DNA from: Thermosynechococcus sp. HN-54 | GTDB lineage: Bacteria > Cyanobacteriota > Cyanobacteriia > Thermosynechococcales > Thermosynechococcaceae | Direction: 5' to 3' | Length of the DNA stretch: 64,000 nt | Assembly: GCF_023650955.1 (NCBI RefSeq) | Contig: NZ_CP098039.1 | Coordinates: 186,001-250,000 of the forward strand | Part shown: piece after piece, positions 26,285 through 35,979 of the stretch | How the letters are laid out: each line of letters starts with the position of its first letter | How positions within the stretch are numbered: position 1 is the stretch's first letter | Notes under the pieces: generated by a model | The model's database searches: none | Seen by the model: only the letters and a program-made list of their open reading frames with translations | What the model was told of the DNA's origin: nothing | Program-made: the position numbers and the translations under genes

Positions 26285-26938
26285 ATGACCTCGGCTGCAT
26301 CCTCAGTTGCCCGTTCTGACTTAGCAGAGCTGCGTCGTCTCAAGTCTCTCTTGCCACCAGAGCTGCAAAGCTGGGTGACGATCGAACCGGCCAGTGGGGT
26401 GAATCCTCCTCTGATTACCTGTGAGGAAATTGGCAAGGATGAGGTGGAAATTCAAATTGATTTAGCCCGTTGGGATCAATTGGCCAAGGATCAGCGCAAT
26501 CTCCTCTTTTGGCATGAGGTCGCCCGCATTCAAAATGACACCATTCCCCGTGATGGCTGGGAGATGGCCGCCTTGGCCATTGGTCTGGGGGGTGCAGTAG
26601 GGGAACTCTGGGTTCAAGATGGCCTACTGCTGCTGCTCGCCCTTGGGCTGTGTGGCTTTTCGGGCTGGCGGCTTTACCAGCGCAATAATGGTGAAAAGGT
26701 TCTCAAGGAAGCCATTGCTGCCGATGAGCGGGCGATCGCCCTCGCCACCCGCTTTGGTTATGAACTCCCTAATGCCTACAAAAGTCTCGGCAGCGCCCTT
26801 AAGTTCTTGATTGAGCAAGCCCCGAATCGCCGCCAGCGCAAACGCTATGAACTGCGTCTGCAAGCCCTGAAAAAGAGTGCGGCCAAAGCGAAAGCCCGCA
26901 TGCAGGCGATGCAAAACGAACCCCAAGGCGAATCCTGA
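26285..26938 (+). CDS. DUF3318-family protein
   Basis: A 217-residue cyanobacterial protein of the DUF3318 family, function unknown. The N-terminal half is soluble (LAELRRLKSLLPPELQSWV, then DLARWDQLAKDQRNLLFWHEVARIQND near 63, which looks metalloprotease-like but lacks a full HExxH). One or two hydrophobic spans follow around 95-125 (LAIGLGGAVGELWV, LLLLLALGLCGFSGWRLY). The C-terminal third is a basic helical region ending KAKARMQAMQNEPQGES. It starts 57 bp after tRNA-Pro and is followed after 2 bp by a small membrane protein gene. Confidence 0.82.
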   Translation: MTSAASSVARSDLAELRRLKSLLPPELQSWVTIEPASGVNPPLITCEEIGKDEVEIQIDLARWDQLAKDQRNLLFWHEVARIQNDTIPRDGWEMAALAIGLGGAVGELWVQDGLLLLLALGLCGFSGWRLYQRNNGEKVLKEAIAADERAIALATRFGYELPNAYKSLGSALKFLIEQAPNRRQRKRYELRLQALKKSAAKAKARMQAMQNEPQGES

Positions 26939-26940
26939 TC

Positions 26941-27162
26941 ATGGCTCGGCCAAAACGCCAACTGCTGCTACCAACCATCATTCTCCTATGGACAGTGGCG
27001 AGTCTAGGTTTTATGGCGCAGTGGGAGTTACATCCTGTCCTGCGCTACTATGGCTGGGTCTTCACGGCTCAAATTGCTTTTTTGATTTTCTTTGCGCCAG
27101 CGATCGCGCGACAGCTCAGGGGTGCCAAACGTTCCCAAAAGAATGAAAGCCTGCATTCATAA
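26941..27162 (+). CDS. Small two-span membrane protein
   Basis: A 73-residue protein with a basic start (MARPKRQLLL), hydrophobic spans at about 9-28 (PTIILLWTVASLGFMA) and 36-56 (YGWVFTAQIAFLIFFAPAIA), and a basic tail. It begins 2 bp after the DUF3318 gene stop, so the two form an operon. Its stop codon lies at the edge of the isiA-like terminator on the other strand. No family is recognised. Confidence 0.68.
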   Translation: MARPKRQLLLPTIILLWTVASLGFMAQWELHPVLRYYGWVFTAQIAFLIFFAPAIARQLRGAKRSQKNESLHS

Positions 27163-27189
27163 AAAACCCTCGATCGCTCTGACCGAGGG
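27161..27189 (-). terminator. Terminator of the isiA-like gene
   Basis: On the minus strand, CCCTCG at 27189-27184 pairs with CGAGGG at 27172-27167 around an 11-nt loop and is followed directly by six T (27166-27161). A good intrinsic terminator about 35 bp beyond the isiA-like stop. Confidence 0.8.
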
Positions 27190-27223
27190 CAGCACCTATG
27201 GCTCAACAGGACAACTATTGCGA

Positions 27224-28315
27224 TTAGCTTTCAACAGCTGGATTGAGAAAATTTTCTAATTCCTTGAAATTGAAGCCCATGGCTCGTAGAGCGTGCCAAA
27301 GATGCCCCTGTAGGAAGAAAAAAGCAAGGAAGAAGTGAGCATTGGCTAACCAAGCACGAGGAGTATGCTGCCCAAGGGGCAGATCAATGGTGTCTGCAAA
27401 GTAGGGGGCAATTCCCAGTTTCACTTCTAGGGGTGGCCCGTAAAACTCTACAGGATAGGCGAGGGTATTGACTGCACAGAAATAGGCCGCCACAAATCCC
27501 GCGAGGGCAATACCGCCAAGGGAGTAGGAAAGGATAGCTTCAGCATTAAACATCAGCACTTTCCGTGCCCAGTTCAGCGGCGGCACAAGGATATGCCAAA
27601 TGCCACCTGCAATGAGCAAAATCGCGACGTAGATATGACCGCCCACGAGGTCTTCCAGATTGTCAATAGTGGCAAAGTGGGTTTGGTAGCCGTAAATGAC
27701 AAAGGGATCCAACGTGGGTTGAGTAACAAGGCGTACGGTTTGCAAATTGGTATCGTAGAGTCCACCCCAGATTGTTGCTTTGAGTACCAATAGCAGGGCA
27801 CCGAATCCCAAAAAGAGCAAATGATGCCCCAGAATAATCCCCAGTTGTTTCGGATCGTCCCAGCGGAAATGGAAGCGCCGCGCCCGCCCTGTGGCGGTAC
27901 TGAGATCATGAGGAGCACGAAATGTGTGGAAGAGGGCACCCGCACCGAGCACTGCCGAGGAAATGAGATGCACTGCCCCAATCACAAAGTAGGGGTATAG
28001 ATCTACAACTTTACCCCCCTCACCGATGCCGAATCCCAATGTTGCCAGATGGGGCAGCAAAATCAAGCCTTGCTCACCCATGGGTAGATTGGGGTTGTAC
28101 TGTGAAATTTCGTAGAGCGTAAAGGCACCCGCCCAAAATACAGTTAGGGCTGCTTGGGCTACATGGGCAGCAATGAATAGGCCGGACAGGTTCACAAATC
28201 GAGCATTGCCCGCCCACCAGTCGTACTTGACATTGGCCTGACCGTAGGTTTGCAAGCCGGCACCTGTTGGGGGTGACCCAGTCCTAGAAGTTGAGGGTTC
28301 ACTGGCGATCGCCAT
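27224..28315 (-). CDS. IsiA/Pcb-family chlorophyll a antenna protein
   Basis: CP43-like chlorophyll-binding protein with six membrane spans. IsiA forms antenna rings around photosystem I under iron stress, and Pcb proteins are related light harvesters. Start chosen at 28315 because AGGAGG lies 5 nt upstream, giving 363 residues beginning [11 protein letters not shown]. Antenna signatures include [20 protein letters not shown] near 34, [17 protein letters not shown] near 90, [15 protein letters not shown] near 125, IGGIWH-like AGGIWHILV near 245 and the C-terminal [26 protein letters not shown]. The large lumenal loop of CP43 is absent (span five joins span six with only about 30 residues), which marks IsiA/Pcb and not PsbC. 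No isiB flavodoxin follows. Whether this is the main IsiA or a paralogue cannot be settled here. Confidence 0.88.
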   Translation of the reverse strand: MAIASEPSTSRTGSPPTGAGLQTYGQANVKYDWWAGNARFVNLSGLFIAAHVAQAALTVFWAGAFTLYEISQYNPNLPMGEQGLILLPHLATLGFGIGEGGKVVDLYPYFVIGAVHLISSAVLGAGALFHTFRAPHDLSTATGRARRFHFRWDDPKQLGIILGHHLLFLGFGALLLVLKATIWGGLYDTNLQTVRLVTQPTLDPFVIYGYQTHFATIDNLEDLVGGHIYVAILLIAGGIWHILVPPLNWARKVLMFNAEAILSYSLGGIALAGFVAAYFCAVNTLAYPVEFYGPPLEVKLGIAPYFADTIDLPLGQHTPRAWLANAHFFLAFFFLQGHLWHALRAMGFNFKELENFLNPAVES

Positions 28316-28355
28316 ACATTCCTCCTTTGATAAAAACATGCCATCAATGTCAAGC

Positions 28356-28395
28356 TTATTGAGTATAAGTCTCAATAAAGCCTAGGCATACTATA
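28356..28395 (-). promoter_or_regulatory. Candidate isiA-like promoter and operator
   Basis: On the minus strand, an extended -10 (TG-C-TATAGT, box at 28395-28390) is followed 11 bp downstream by a perfect palindrome TTATTGAG-N7-CTCAATAA (28356-28378), 41-63 bp upstream of the ATG. The layout mirrors the feo operator at 25144-25166. Regulation by iron is inferred from the two target genes. Confidence 0.5.
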
Positions 28396-28544
28396 GCATC
28401 ACTATTGAGAATTAGTAGCATTTAATAAGGATACAAACGTAAAGATATGTAACTAGCCTCCGGTAGTACTCTGTATCTCTAAGAACTTGAGCAGAATCCT
28501 GTCAAGGCAGTAGGGTAATAGCAATAGGCTATTGGCAGGCAGGT

Positions 28545-30221
28545 ATGGCCATTTTGCTTTATCACGACGATGTGGCAACGGCGGCAATGTTGGTCTCCAT
28601 CCTGACCAATGCCGATCATCGGGTGGATGTGGTTGCCCGATCGGAAGACCTCTGGGGATTATTGGCCAGTAGTCGCTATCACCTCTTGATTGTGGATGAG
28701 TCCCATTTGGGCACAGCAGCGGATGCCTTTTGCCAACAGGTGCGCGATCTTGGATTCCAAGAACCGATTTTGATCCTCACCCAACAAGATTGGCCAACTC
28801 AGCCGGAAAGCCAAGTCATTTATTACCACTATCCTTGCTCGCCAGCCGCCCTCCTCGAAATTGTCCAGCAACTCCTGAGCGCGATCGCCACCTCCCAACC
28901 CGAGAACAATACTGATTCGGGACTGCCCCTTGTCCTCCACATTGACAACGACACCGAGTTAATCCACTCCCTTGAGGAGCATTCTGCGGATGGAGGGTTT
29001 CGCTACGTGGCCATGGATAGCTGGCCCCTAGTCAATACCTTCCTGCAAGAGTGCTGGCCGAATGCCGTCATTCTCAATCCTGAAGTGATGCCCGATGAGG
29101 TCACTACCCGCGAATTTTTACAGCAGTTGCGGCAACATCGTCCCCCCATCCCCGCCCTTGTGTTTACCGCCCATGACACATGGCGCGATCGCCTAGCAGC
29201 CATTCGCCTTGGCTCGCGGATGACCCTGAGTAAGCCTGTGGATGTTGAGCGGCTCCTGCAAACGCTCGAACAGTTGTTGCAACCGCAAGAGATCACCTCT
29301 GCCAATATCCTGACCGTGGATGACGATGCTGTCACGTTGGCTATCTTGAAACGACTCTTGGAACCTTGGGGGATGAATGTCACCGCCCTTCAGAACCCCG
29401 ATCAATTTTGGGATGTCCTAGAGGCCACCAACCCTGAATTGGTGATTCTTGATGTCCAAATGCCCGGTATTAACGGCTTAGAACTCTGCCAAGTGGTGCG
29501 CAATGATCCCCGCTGGAACCAGCTGCCAATTCTCTTTCTCACCGCGACCACTGACCCCGCCCTCGTTACCCAACTCTTTGCCGCGGGTGCCGATGATTTC
29601 GTCAATAAACCAATTGTTGGCCCTGAGCTGATGACGCGGATCATTAACCGCCTAGAGCGTACCCGCCTCCTGAAACGCTTGGCAGAAGTAGATCCCCTCA
29701 CGGGATTGAGCAATCGTCGTAAAGCCACAGAAGATATTGAACGCTTTCTAACCCTTGCCAGCCGCCAACAGCAAACCCTCTGCATCGCCGTTTTGGATTT
29801 AGATTACTTCAAACGCATCAATGACACCTATGGCCACGATGTCGGTGATCAGGTGCTGGTGACCACCGCTCGAATGTTGCGACAGTCCCTGCGGATGGAG
29901 GACGTGGTGGCTCGCTGGGGAGGCGAGGAGTTTTTAATTGCCCTCTATGGCATTTCCCTTGATGTGGCCAAGCACCGCCTTGCTATCTGTTTACAGCGAT
30001 TGCGCAACCATACCTTCCATGCCCCCAACCACGACAGCTTCAAGGTGAGTTTTAGTGCCGGTATTAGTCAATTTCCCAACCATGGGGAGACCTTACTGCA
30101 ACTGGTGAAGATAGCCGATGATGCCCTCTATGCTGCTAAAGCCGCAGGACGTTCCCAGATTGCAACAGCACCCAAGGAGATGCCCCCAGAGCTTGCCAAT
30201 ACTTCCCCCCAAGAATCATAA
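28545..30221 (+). CDS. Three-receiver diguanylate cyclase
   Basis: Makes cyclic di-GMP from GTP. The 558-residue protein has three receiver modules and a GGDEF domain. REC1 (1-112) keeps an Asp in HLLIVDESHLG (Asp51). REC2 (about 125-245) lacks the phospho-site, reading AVILNPEVMPD. REC3 (about 252-370) is complete: ILTVDDDAVTLAIL, VILDVQMPGINGLEL and NKPIVGPEL. The GGDEF part starts VDPLTGLSNRR near 382, has LDLDYFKRINDTYGHDVGDQV, and carries the active loop ARWGGEEFLIAL near 457 with an RMED inhibitory (RxxD) site five residues before it. It should therefore be active and product-inhibited. A NarL-type regulator follows by 67 bp. Confidence 0.93.
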   Translation: MAILLYHDDVATAAMLVSILTNADHRVDVVARSEDLWGLLASSRYHLLIVDESHLGTAADAFCQQVRDLGFQEPILILTQQDWPTQPESQVIYYHYPCSPAALLEIVQQLLSAIATSQPENNTDSGLPLVLHIDNDTELIHSLEEHSADGGFRYVAMDSWPLVNTFLQECWPNAVILNPEVMPDEVTTREFLQQLRQHRPPIPALVFTAHDTWRDRLAAIRLGSRMTLSKPVDVERLLQTLEQLLQPQEITSANILTVDDDAVTLAILKRLLEPWGMNVTALQNPDQFWDVLEATNPELVILDVQMPGINGLELCQVVRNDPRWNQLPILFLTATTDPALVTQLFAAGADDFVNKPIVGPELMTRIINRLERTRLLKRLAEVDPLTGLSNRRKATEDIERFLTLASRQQQTLCIAVLDLDYFKRINDTYGHDVGDQVLVTTARMLRQSLRMEDVVARWGGEEFLIALYGISLDVAKHRLAICLQRLRNHTFHAPNHDSFKVSFSAGISQFPNHGETLLQLVKIADDALYAAKAAGRSQIATAPKEMPPELANTSPQES

Positions 30222-30288
30222 GCTATCCTAAAGGAGCACCTGATTCTCTGTAAAACCTTCCACTGGTATTGTTGAGTTCTCTAGATCT

Positions 30289-30933
30289 ATGAGCCTTGAG
30301 GCGTCCCCTGCCCAAAATGCCACCATTCTCCTAGTAGATGACGATCCTAACCTTGTGCTCTTGGTGAAGGATTACCTTGAGATGCAGGGGTACCGAGTGC
30401 TGACGGCAGCCCATGGCAATGAGGGGCTGGCTATCTTACAGCAGCAGACGCCAGATTTAATCATTTGTGATGTGATGATGCCCCAGATGGATGGCTATAG
30501 CTTTGTCAGTGCTGTCCGACAACAGACACACCTGAGTTGGTTACCGGTGCTCTTTCTCTCGGCGAAGGGTCAAACCCACGATCGCATTAAGGGGTTGCAA
30601 ACGGGGGGTGATGTCTACCTTGTCAAGCCCTTTGAACCCGACGAACTCTTGGCTCAAATTCAAGCTCTCCTCAAACAAACGGCTCGCTTGCGAGAGACTC
30701 AAGGACTTCAACCGCCTGCGGTGCCCACCCCGCCCCCCGGTGTCGAACTCACCCCCACAGAAACACGAATTCTGTGGTACGTTGCCCGTGGCATGTCCAA
30801 CCGTGAAATTGCGGCGGAGCTACATGTGAGTCAGCGCACAGTGGAAAGTCACGTTAGTAACATGTTAGGGAAAACGGGATGCCATAATCGCACCGAATTG
30901 GCTCGCTGGGCGATCGATTACCATTACGTGTGA
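30289..30933 (+). CDS. NarL/LuxR-type response regulator (Ycf29-like)
   Basis: Two-component transcription factor of 214 residues. The receiver domain (about 12-130) has ILLVDDDPNL, LIICDVMMPQMDGYSF (phospho-Asp) and YLVKPFEPDEL. A Pro-rich linker leads to a LuxR-type helix-turn-helix: LTPTETRILWYVARGMSNREIAAELHVSQRTVESHVSNML, spanning about residues 152-205. It resembles Ycf29 proteins of cyanobacteria and red-algal plastids. No histidine kinase is adjacent; the upstream neighbour is the diguanylate cyclase. Targets cannot be inferred. Confidence 0.9.
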   Translation: MSLEASPAQNATILLVDDDPNLVLLVKDYLEMQGYRVLTAAHGNEGLAILQQQTPDLIICDVMMPQMDGYSFVSAVRQQTHLSWLPVLFLSAKGQTHDRIKGLQTGGDVYLVKPFEPDELLAQIQALLKQTARLRETQGLQPPAVPTPPPGVELTPTETRILWYVARGMSNREIAAELHVSQRTVESHVSNMLGKTGCHNRTELARWAIDYHYV

Positions 30934-30996
30934 GCTTCTTCCCCGCGCTTTTTAAGTCTATATCTCAAACACCTTAGTCCATGGGCATATCCTGTA

Positions 30997-33423
30997 TCAC
31001 CGCTGCATGTGCTCTGCCAATAGGGCTTGGGCACGGGGTTTATAGAGCAAGTAGAACAGGGCTTCCATGTAGCGCATCATGTCTTCGCGATTTTCTTGGG
31101 AAGAGAAGTTCCAAAAGCCGTAGATCTTGGCGAGGGAGAGCAGGCGTGTACAGTGAATTTTCCAAGTGTAGGTGCTATAGACCCGCTCAATACCGGCTTT
31201 GGAAATCCGCTGCCACTGTTCGGGATCGCGATCGCAAGCGTCTAAAAAGCGGACAATGGTTTCAGCCATTTCTTCTAAGTGGGGGGGATTGATATAAAAG
31301 CCATTCACCCCATCTTGGATAATTTCCAGAGGCCCACCAAAACGAGTCCCAAAGGTGGGCAGACCACTGATCATGGCTTCCAGAATCGTCAGGCCAAAGG
31401 CTTCAAACAACGCCGGCTGGACAAACATCCCTTGGCGATCGGCAATAATGCGATAAACTTCGCCGGAGTCTGCCTTGGGCAAACGAATCCCTAGCCAGCG
31501 AATTTTGCCATGGAGGTTGTACTTGTGAATAATTTGATAGAGCTTCTCAATTTCGGCAATTTCCTCGCGATCGCTAGAGTCTTCGGCACGCAACTTACCC
31601 GCCACCAAAATCAAATTGCAGCGGTCTTGGAGTTCTTGACTGCGGCCAAAAGCTTCTGCCAGTCCTGTGAGGTTTTTAATCCGATCCAGCCGTGCCATCG
31701 AAAAGAGAGGGCGTTTGTTCGGATCCTCTAGGTAACCATAAATTTGCTGCGGATCCTCAAGGGTAAAGAGCAGTTCCTCCAACCGCTGGCGATCGCCCTC
31801 CAGTCGCTCTGTGTAGTGGTAGTAGGGAAAGTAAACCTGTTCATTCACTCCCGGTGGCACCACATTAAATTTGGGGCTAAAGAGTTCAATACCATTCACC
31901 ACATGGTAAAGGTCAGGCATGGTGAAGGATTGGTAGGACTCATACTGGCCAATACTGTCCGGCGTCCCCACAATCTCTTGGTAGGTACTGCTGATGATAA
32001 AGTTGGCGGCATTCATGGCAATCAGATCCGCCGTAAATTGCAGTGAGAAGTGATACTTGTCCTCCAAATCCTGCCAGTAGAGGTTACTAAAGAGGTATTT
32101 CGATTTCTCCAAGGCATGGGCAATGTTACACTGGGTCACCTTCAGGCGCCGTGCCAGCAAAAAGGCCACTAAATTGCCATCGGAATAATTACCAATAATC
32201 AAATCAGGGACATGGCCAAATTCTGCCCGCAACTCCCGCTCTGCATCAATGGCAAAGGTTTCCAAATAGGGCCAGATCTCAAAGCGAGAAATCCAGTTTT
32301 GCGTCACCTTCGGATTAAATTCGCGGAAGGGCACCCGTAGGATCCACGCATCGTTGGTGCCATAGATTTTCTCAAGGCGTTGGTTGCACAGTGTGCCCTC
32401 GGCATTGGGAATCAGACGAGTCAGGACAATAATTTTAGGCCGTGCCTCCAGTACCCCCAACCCCGCCAGTTCTAAATCCTCCCGCATTTGTTTTTCGAGG
32501 TTTTTCACTTGGTCGAGGATATAGACCACCTGCCCACCGGTGTCGGGTCGCCCCAGCACCCCCTCTTGGCCAAACCAACCGTGGGGAGAAATCAGGGCAA
32601 TGCGAAAGAGCATCGGAATCCGCGAGACAAAGGCCTCTAGTACTTGGTGATCCGGCGAGTCGAGGAGTTGATCGAGAATTTCTAGAGTCTCCCGCACCCG
32701 TGCGGCGGTATTGCCCCAACCCGGTTCAAAGCCGAGATTTTGCAGTTCAAAGCGAAACTCACTGTAGGCCTCGTCGGGGGCGCGATCGCTCAGTGCTACG
32801 AGGGCTTGTTTGACTTGTTCCGACAGCTGTTGAGGAGAACGAATGCGATCGTTTAGCAGCAGTTGATAGCCGTTGTAGCGATGAATTTTCAGGAAGTTAA
32901 AAAGATTTTGCTGCCACTGCCGCGGATCTTGGAAGAGTTTACTAGATAGATAACGATTGAGGAATTCCACCCCCTTACCGATATTCTTGGCATCGCGGAT
33001 GATCGGGGAATAGTCGTAAAAGGGCTGGACATCAATTTCAAAAACATCCCCTTCGTTGGGATGGTAGCGGTTGACCAAGCGATCGCGCAGATCCAATAGC
33101 TCCGGAATCGTCATTGGCACAATCGTCAAATCCTCCACCAGCAGCCGACACACCTCCTGCTGGGCAATGCGTGGCCGAATGATCCAACAGAGACTTTCAT
33201 TGTCAACAATGATCTCTTGGGTGTAAAACACCAGCTTGCTGAGGCGGGATTCTAAGGGCGTAGGCACCAAGCGATCGTTGTCCCGACAGTAATCGGCAAA
33301 CGCGGTCAGAATCTCGTTGCGCAGGAGATAGCGCTTTTCCCCCAATTGCAAAATGCGTGAAAACTGACGCAGATCGGTACGTTCGTCACTTTCAACAACG
33401 GATTTGAGGAGGACAGAGGTCAT
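30997..33423 (-). CDS. sus: Sucrose synthase
   Basis: GT-B glycosyltransferase (family GT4) that reversibly converts sucrose plus a nucleoside diphosphate to fructose and nucleotide glucose, linking sucrose to glycogen metabolism. The 808-residue length and layout fit: N-terminal regulatory region to about 260, then PHGWFGQEGVLGRPDTGGQVVYILDQVKNLE near 283, NIAHALEKSKYLFSNLYW near 445, the acceptor-domain hinge VVPPGVNEQVYFPYY near 530, SMARLDRIKNLTGL near 592 and the nucleotide-sugar site FVQPALFEAFGLTILEAMISGLPTFGT near 690. Thermophilic cyanobacteria are known to encode this enzyme. The gene stands alone and is convergent with the NarL-type regulator. Confidence 0.95.
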   Translation of the reverse strand: MTSVLLKSVVESDERTDLRQFSRILQLGEKRYLLRNEILTAFADYCRDNDRLVPTPLESRLSKLVFYTQEIIVDNESLCWIIRPRIAQQEVCRLLVEDLTIVPMTIPELLDLRDRLVNRYHPNEGDVFEIDVQPFYDYSPIIRDAKNIGKGVEFLNRYLSSKLFQDPRQWQQNLFNFLKIHRYNGYQLLLNDRIRSPQQLSEQVKQALVALSDRAPDEAYSEFRFELQNLGFEPGWGNTAARVRETLEILDQLLDSPDHQVLEAFVSRIPMLFRIALISPHGWFGQEGVLGRPDTGGQVVYILDQVKNLEKQMREDLELAGLGVLEARPKIIVLTRLIPNAEGTLCNQRLEKIYGTNDAWILRVPFREFNPKVTQNWISRFEIWPYLETFAIDAERELRAEFGHVPDLIIGNYSDGNLVAFLLARRLKVTQCNIAHALEKSKYLFSNLYWQDLEDKYHFSLQFTADLIAMNAANFIISSTYQEIVGTPDSIGQYESYQSFTMPDLYHVVNGIELFSPKFNVVPPGVNEQVYFPYYHYTERLEGDRQRLEELLFTLEDPQQIYGYLEDPNKRPLFSMARLDRIKNLTGLAEAFGRSQELQDRCNLILVAGKLRAEDSSDREEIAEIEKLYQIIHKYNLHGKIRWLGIRLPKADSGEVYRIIADRQGMFVQPALFEAFGLTILEAMISGLPTFGTRFGGPLEIIQDGVNGFYINPPHLEEMAETIVRFLDACDRDPEQWQRISKAGIERVYSTYTWKIHCTRLLSLAKIYGFWNFSSQENREDMMRYMEALFYLLYKPRAQALLAEHMQR

Positions 33424-33505
33424 CGGTAAACTCAGAACACGGCTTTTACTTGAGACAGCCCACGGGCAAAGCTCGTTTCCATTCTAGGTATCTCCTTAGA
33501 TGGGG

Positions 33506-34936
33506 TCAATTTTGCAGGAGCGATCGCCGGATGTGCCGACAGTTCCATAAGCCAAACACTAACCACAGGCCTAACAGCCCACCCGTAAGTGCCAGTACGG
33601 GCACGACACCAAAATTACGGATGAGAATGGGTGCTGCTGCTGTAAATAAACCACCCCCGACAATCGGCTCGAAGAGAATTTGTTTGTAGGCAAAACTTTC
33701 CAAGGCGCCCGATTGATTATGCGGATCCACCATGCGAATCAGTAACAACCCCGTGGAGGTCACCCCCATCGATTGTCCCATGTCGCCAATACCGCGCTCA
33801 AACCAAAAGGTGGGGAAAATTCGCGGCGCTAGATACAGCATGACAAAGAGATTCCAAGCAATTCCCCCCAAGCTCAAAAGAATAAAGGGGATCAGGTTCT
33901 CACCGATAGCTGCCAACGAAAGGGTTGCTAAAGCGGTAACAATGGTTACGTCCAAAGCCACACCGCCGATGTGGTTAATCAATGGCCGACTAATCAAGTA
34001 CTGTTTGCGCCAACGGGTCAGGATTAACTGAACAATAATGCCACCAATCAGGGCAAGGGGAAACAGGGGCACGTAAGGCATTAAGGTCAAACTCGTTTGT
34101 CCCCAAGTGACACGCTCCAATAGCCGCAGGGCTTCGAGAATCACCCAGCCCACAATAATCGCCAAGCCCACAAAACAGAAATTCAATGACAGGGGATCAA
34201 TGAGCAAATCCCGCAGCAGTTGTTGTCGTCGTGCCCGTGTCTCCGGGTCATCCTGGGGATGGGGGTCTGCCTTCTCCTGTTCTTCCCAGTTCAGTAAAGG
34301 TTTCACCTGCAAGCGTCCTGTGCGCCGCGCCCAGTTGATCAGTGTCACCCCAAAAACTACCCCAGAGACTAAACCCACAGTGGCCAAGCCCAACGCCATA
34401 TCGGCGCCGGCTGCAAAACCCAACTCCTTGAAGGTCTCAGCCATGCCAGCGGCAGTCCCATGTCCACCCTCAAAGGTAATTTCAATGAGCGTACCAGCAA
34501 TGGCATCCATGCCAAACAGGGGGCTTAGAACGAGCAAGACCAGCAGCAGACCGACCACGTATTGTCCCCAAGCCAGAATCTGACCAAAGGCCACCTGCGG
34601 TGAGGCTTTCTGCCAAATGTCCCGCGGCGTGGGAATGATTTCACCCAAGAATAGACAGGCAAAAACGATATTGATGAAAATACTGGGAGACTGTTTCCAG
34701 ACTTCCCGAATGTCTTCGGCAAAAAGACCATTGGCCAGACCAGAGTCGGGTGCAATTTGACTGGCGATCGCCCCCAGCACACTAGGACCAAGGATGAGTC
34801 CCAAGACGCCCGCAATCACTGAACTGGGCATATAGAGCGATCGCATCAGTGCCCAGCGCTGCCGCACAATGCGCCCCAACAGCAGCAAAACACCAATAAA
34901 AATAAACGCCCAGAAAACCGTAATCAGCCTAAACAT
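33506..34936 (-). CDS. gltS: GltS-type sodium/glutamate symporter
   Basis: Integral membrane carrier, about ten spans, 476 residues from the ATG at 34936 (a TTG four codons earlier is less likely). It resembles bacterial and cyanobacterial GltS proteins that take up glutamate with sodium. Features are the start MFRLITVFWAFIFIGVLLLLG, the re-entrant-loop motif FEGGHGTAAGMAETFKELGF near 150, and a second similar half-loop SMGVTSTGLLLIRMVDP near 398. A soluble loop (QEEKADPHPQDDPETRARRQ region) lies between the two halves at about 220-245. Substrate is predicted from family only. Confidence 0.85.
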   Translation of the reverse strand: MFRLITVFWAFIFIGVLLLLGRIVRQRWALMRSLYMPSSVIAGVLGLILGPSVLGAIASQIAPDSGLANGLFAEDIREVWKQSPSIFINIVFACLFLGEIIPTPRDIWQKASPQVAFGQILAWGQYVVGLLLVLLVLSPLFGMDAIAGTLIEITFEGGHGTAAGMAETFKELGFAAGADMALGLATVGLVSGVVFGVTLINWARRTGRLQVKPLLNWEEQEKADPHPQDDPETRARRQQLLRDLLIDPLSLNFCFVGLAIIVGWVILEALRLLERVTWGQTSLTLMPYVPLFPLALIGGIIVQLILTRWRKQYLISRPLINHIGGVALDVTIVTALATLSLAAIGENLIPFILLSLGGIAWNLFVMLYLAPRIFPTFWFERGIGDMGQSMGVTSTGLLLIRMVDPHNQSGALESFAYKQILFEPIVGGGLFTAAAPILIRNFGVVPVLALTGGLLGLWLVFGLWNCRHIRRSLLQN

Positions 34937-34990
34937 GAACCCCGCCAACTCCTAAGGTTGTGGTGATCATAGAGCCTGCAACGGCAAGAC

Positions 34991-35896
34991 TCAACTCTGC
35001 GCAAGTTTGTGGCGGCGCAACCAATCCAAAAGCAAGGCATTCACGCGATCGGGTTGCTCATCGTGGGGACAGTGACCCGTGTGATCCAACTCCACCACCT
35101 GCATCATTGGCTGTACCTGTTGAAACTGCTGGCTCAGTATCGGCGGGATGAAGCGATCCTGCTTGCCCCAGATCAGCAATAGGGGTTGGGACACACTTTT
35201 GAGCATGGTCTTGGCACTCGGTCCAAAATCCGTGCGGCTCATGGCGCGGATGATGTGCACAAAGGCGCGATCGCTATCACGGTCATAGGCAGGCGTGAGC
35301 AAGATTTCTAGCAATTCATCATTCACACAATCGGGGTTGGCGTAGGCCAGTTGTGCCCAACCCTTGACAATGAAGGGACGGCGAATCGTGTAAAAAAGGG
35401 TGCGCAGCAGCCAAGGAGCCGTAAATATCTGTTCAATTCCGCTCACAAGGGGGGCGATCGCCCTCGGAATCAACTCCTCGCGCACGGCTGGATCCGGCAG
35501 GCTCAACATCACTACCCCCGACACCATCTCTGGGTAGCGATAAGCACAGGTAAGGGCAATCAAAGCACCAATGGAGTTGCCAACAAGCACGGCTGGTTGC
35601 CCAACAATTCCTTGCCAAAAGGCATGAACCTGAGCCGCCCAAAACTCAGCTCCATAGGCAGCAATGGGTTTTTCTGACGCTCCCAACCCCATCAAATCAA
35701 GGGCATACGTCGGCTGATGCTCTCCCAAAGCCCGAAGATTGTATCGCCAATGCCGTAGAGAGGCCCCAAAGCCGTGCAGCAAGATCACAGGAGACCCCCC
35801 ATGAGTGGATCGCCAAAAACTATAGCGACTCTGCCACCCCCGCCAGCACCACTCCCGCTCGACGCCATAACGATAGGGTTCGACCAGTTGTCTCAT
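34991..35896 (-). CDS. Alpha/beta hydrolase
   Basis: A 301-residue serine hydrolase fold. The catalytic triad is visible: Ser in the nucleophile elbow [13 protein letters not shown] near 105, Asp in [11 protein letters not shown] near 243, and His in [17 protein letters not shown] near 272. The oxyanion-hole stretch is [14 protein letters not shown] near 37. Homologues are widespread in cyanobacteria and plastids, some acting in pheophytin or chlorophyll metabolism, but the substrate here is not determined. It is divergent from sat. Confidence 0.85.
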   Translation of the reverse strand: MRQLVEPYRYGVEREWCWRGWQSRYSFWRSTHGGSPVILLHGFGASLRHWRYNLRALGEHQPTYALDLMGLGASEKPIAAYGAEFWAAQVHAFWQGIVGQPAVLVGNSIGALIALTCAYRYPEMVSGVVMLSLPDPAVREELIPRAIAPLVSGIEQIFTAPWLLRTLFYTIRRPFIVKGWAQLAYANPDCVNDELLEILLTPAYDRDSDRAFVHIIRAMSRTDFGPSAKTMLKSVSQPLLLIWGKQDRFIPPILSQQFQQVQPMMQVVELDHTGHCPHDEQPDRVNALLLDWLRRHKLAQS

Positions 35897-35979
35897 GCAC
35901 CCATTCGTCCAATAATGACTTCTATCTTAGTTATGAAGTTTTGCAACAGGTTCATCCAGCCCCAAAAAGGAGTTCCACA

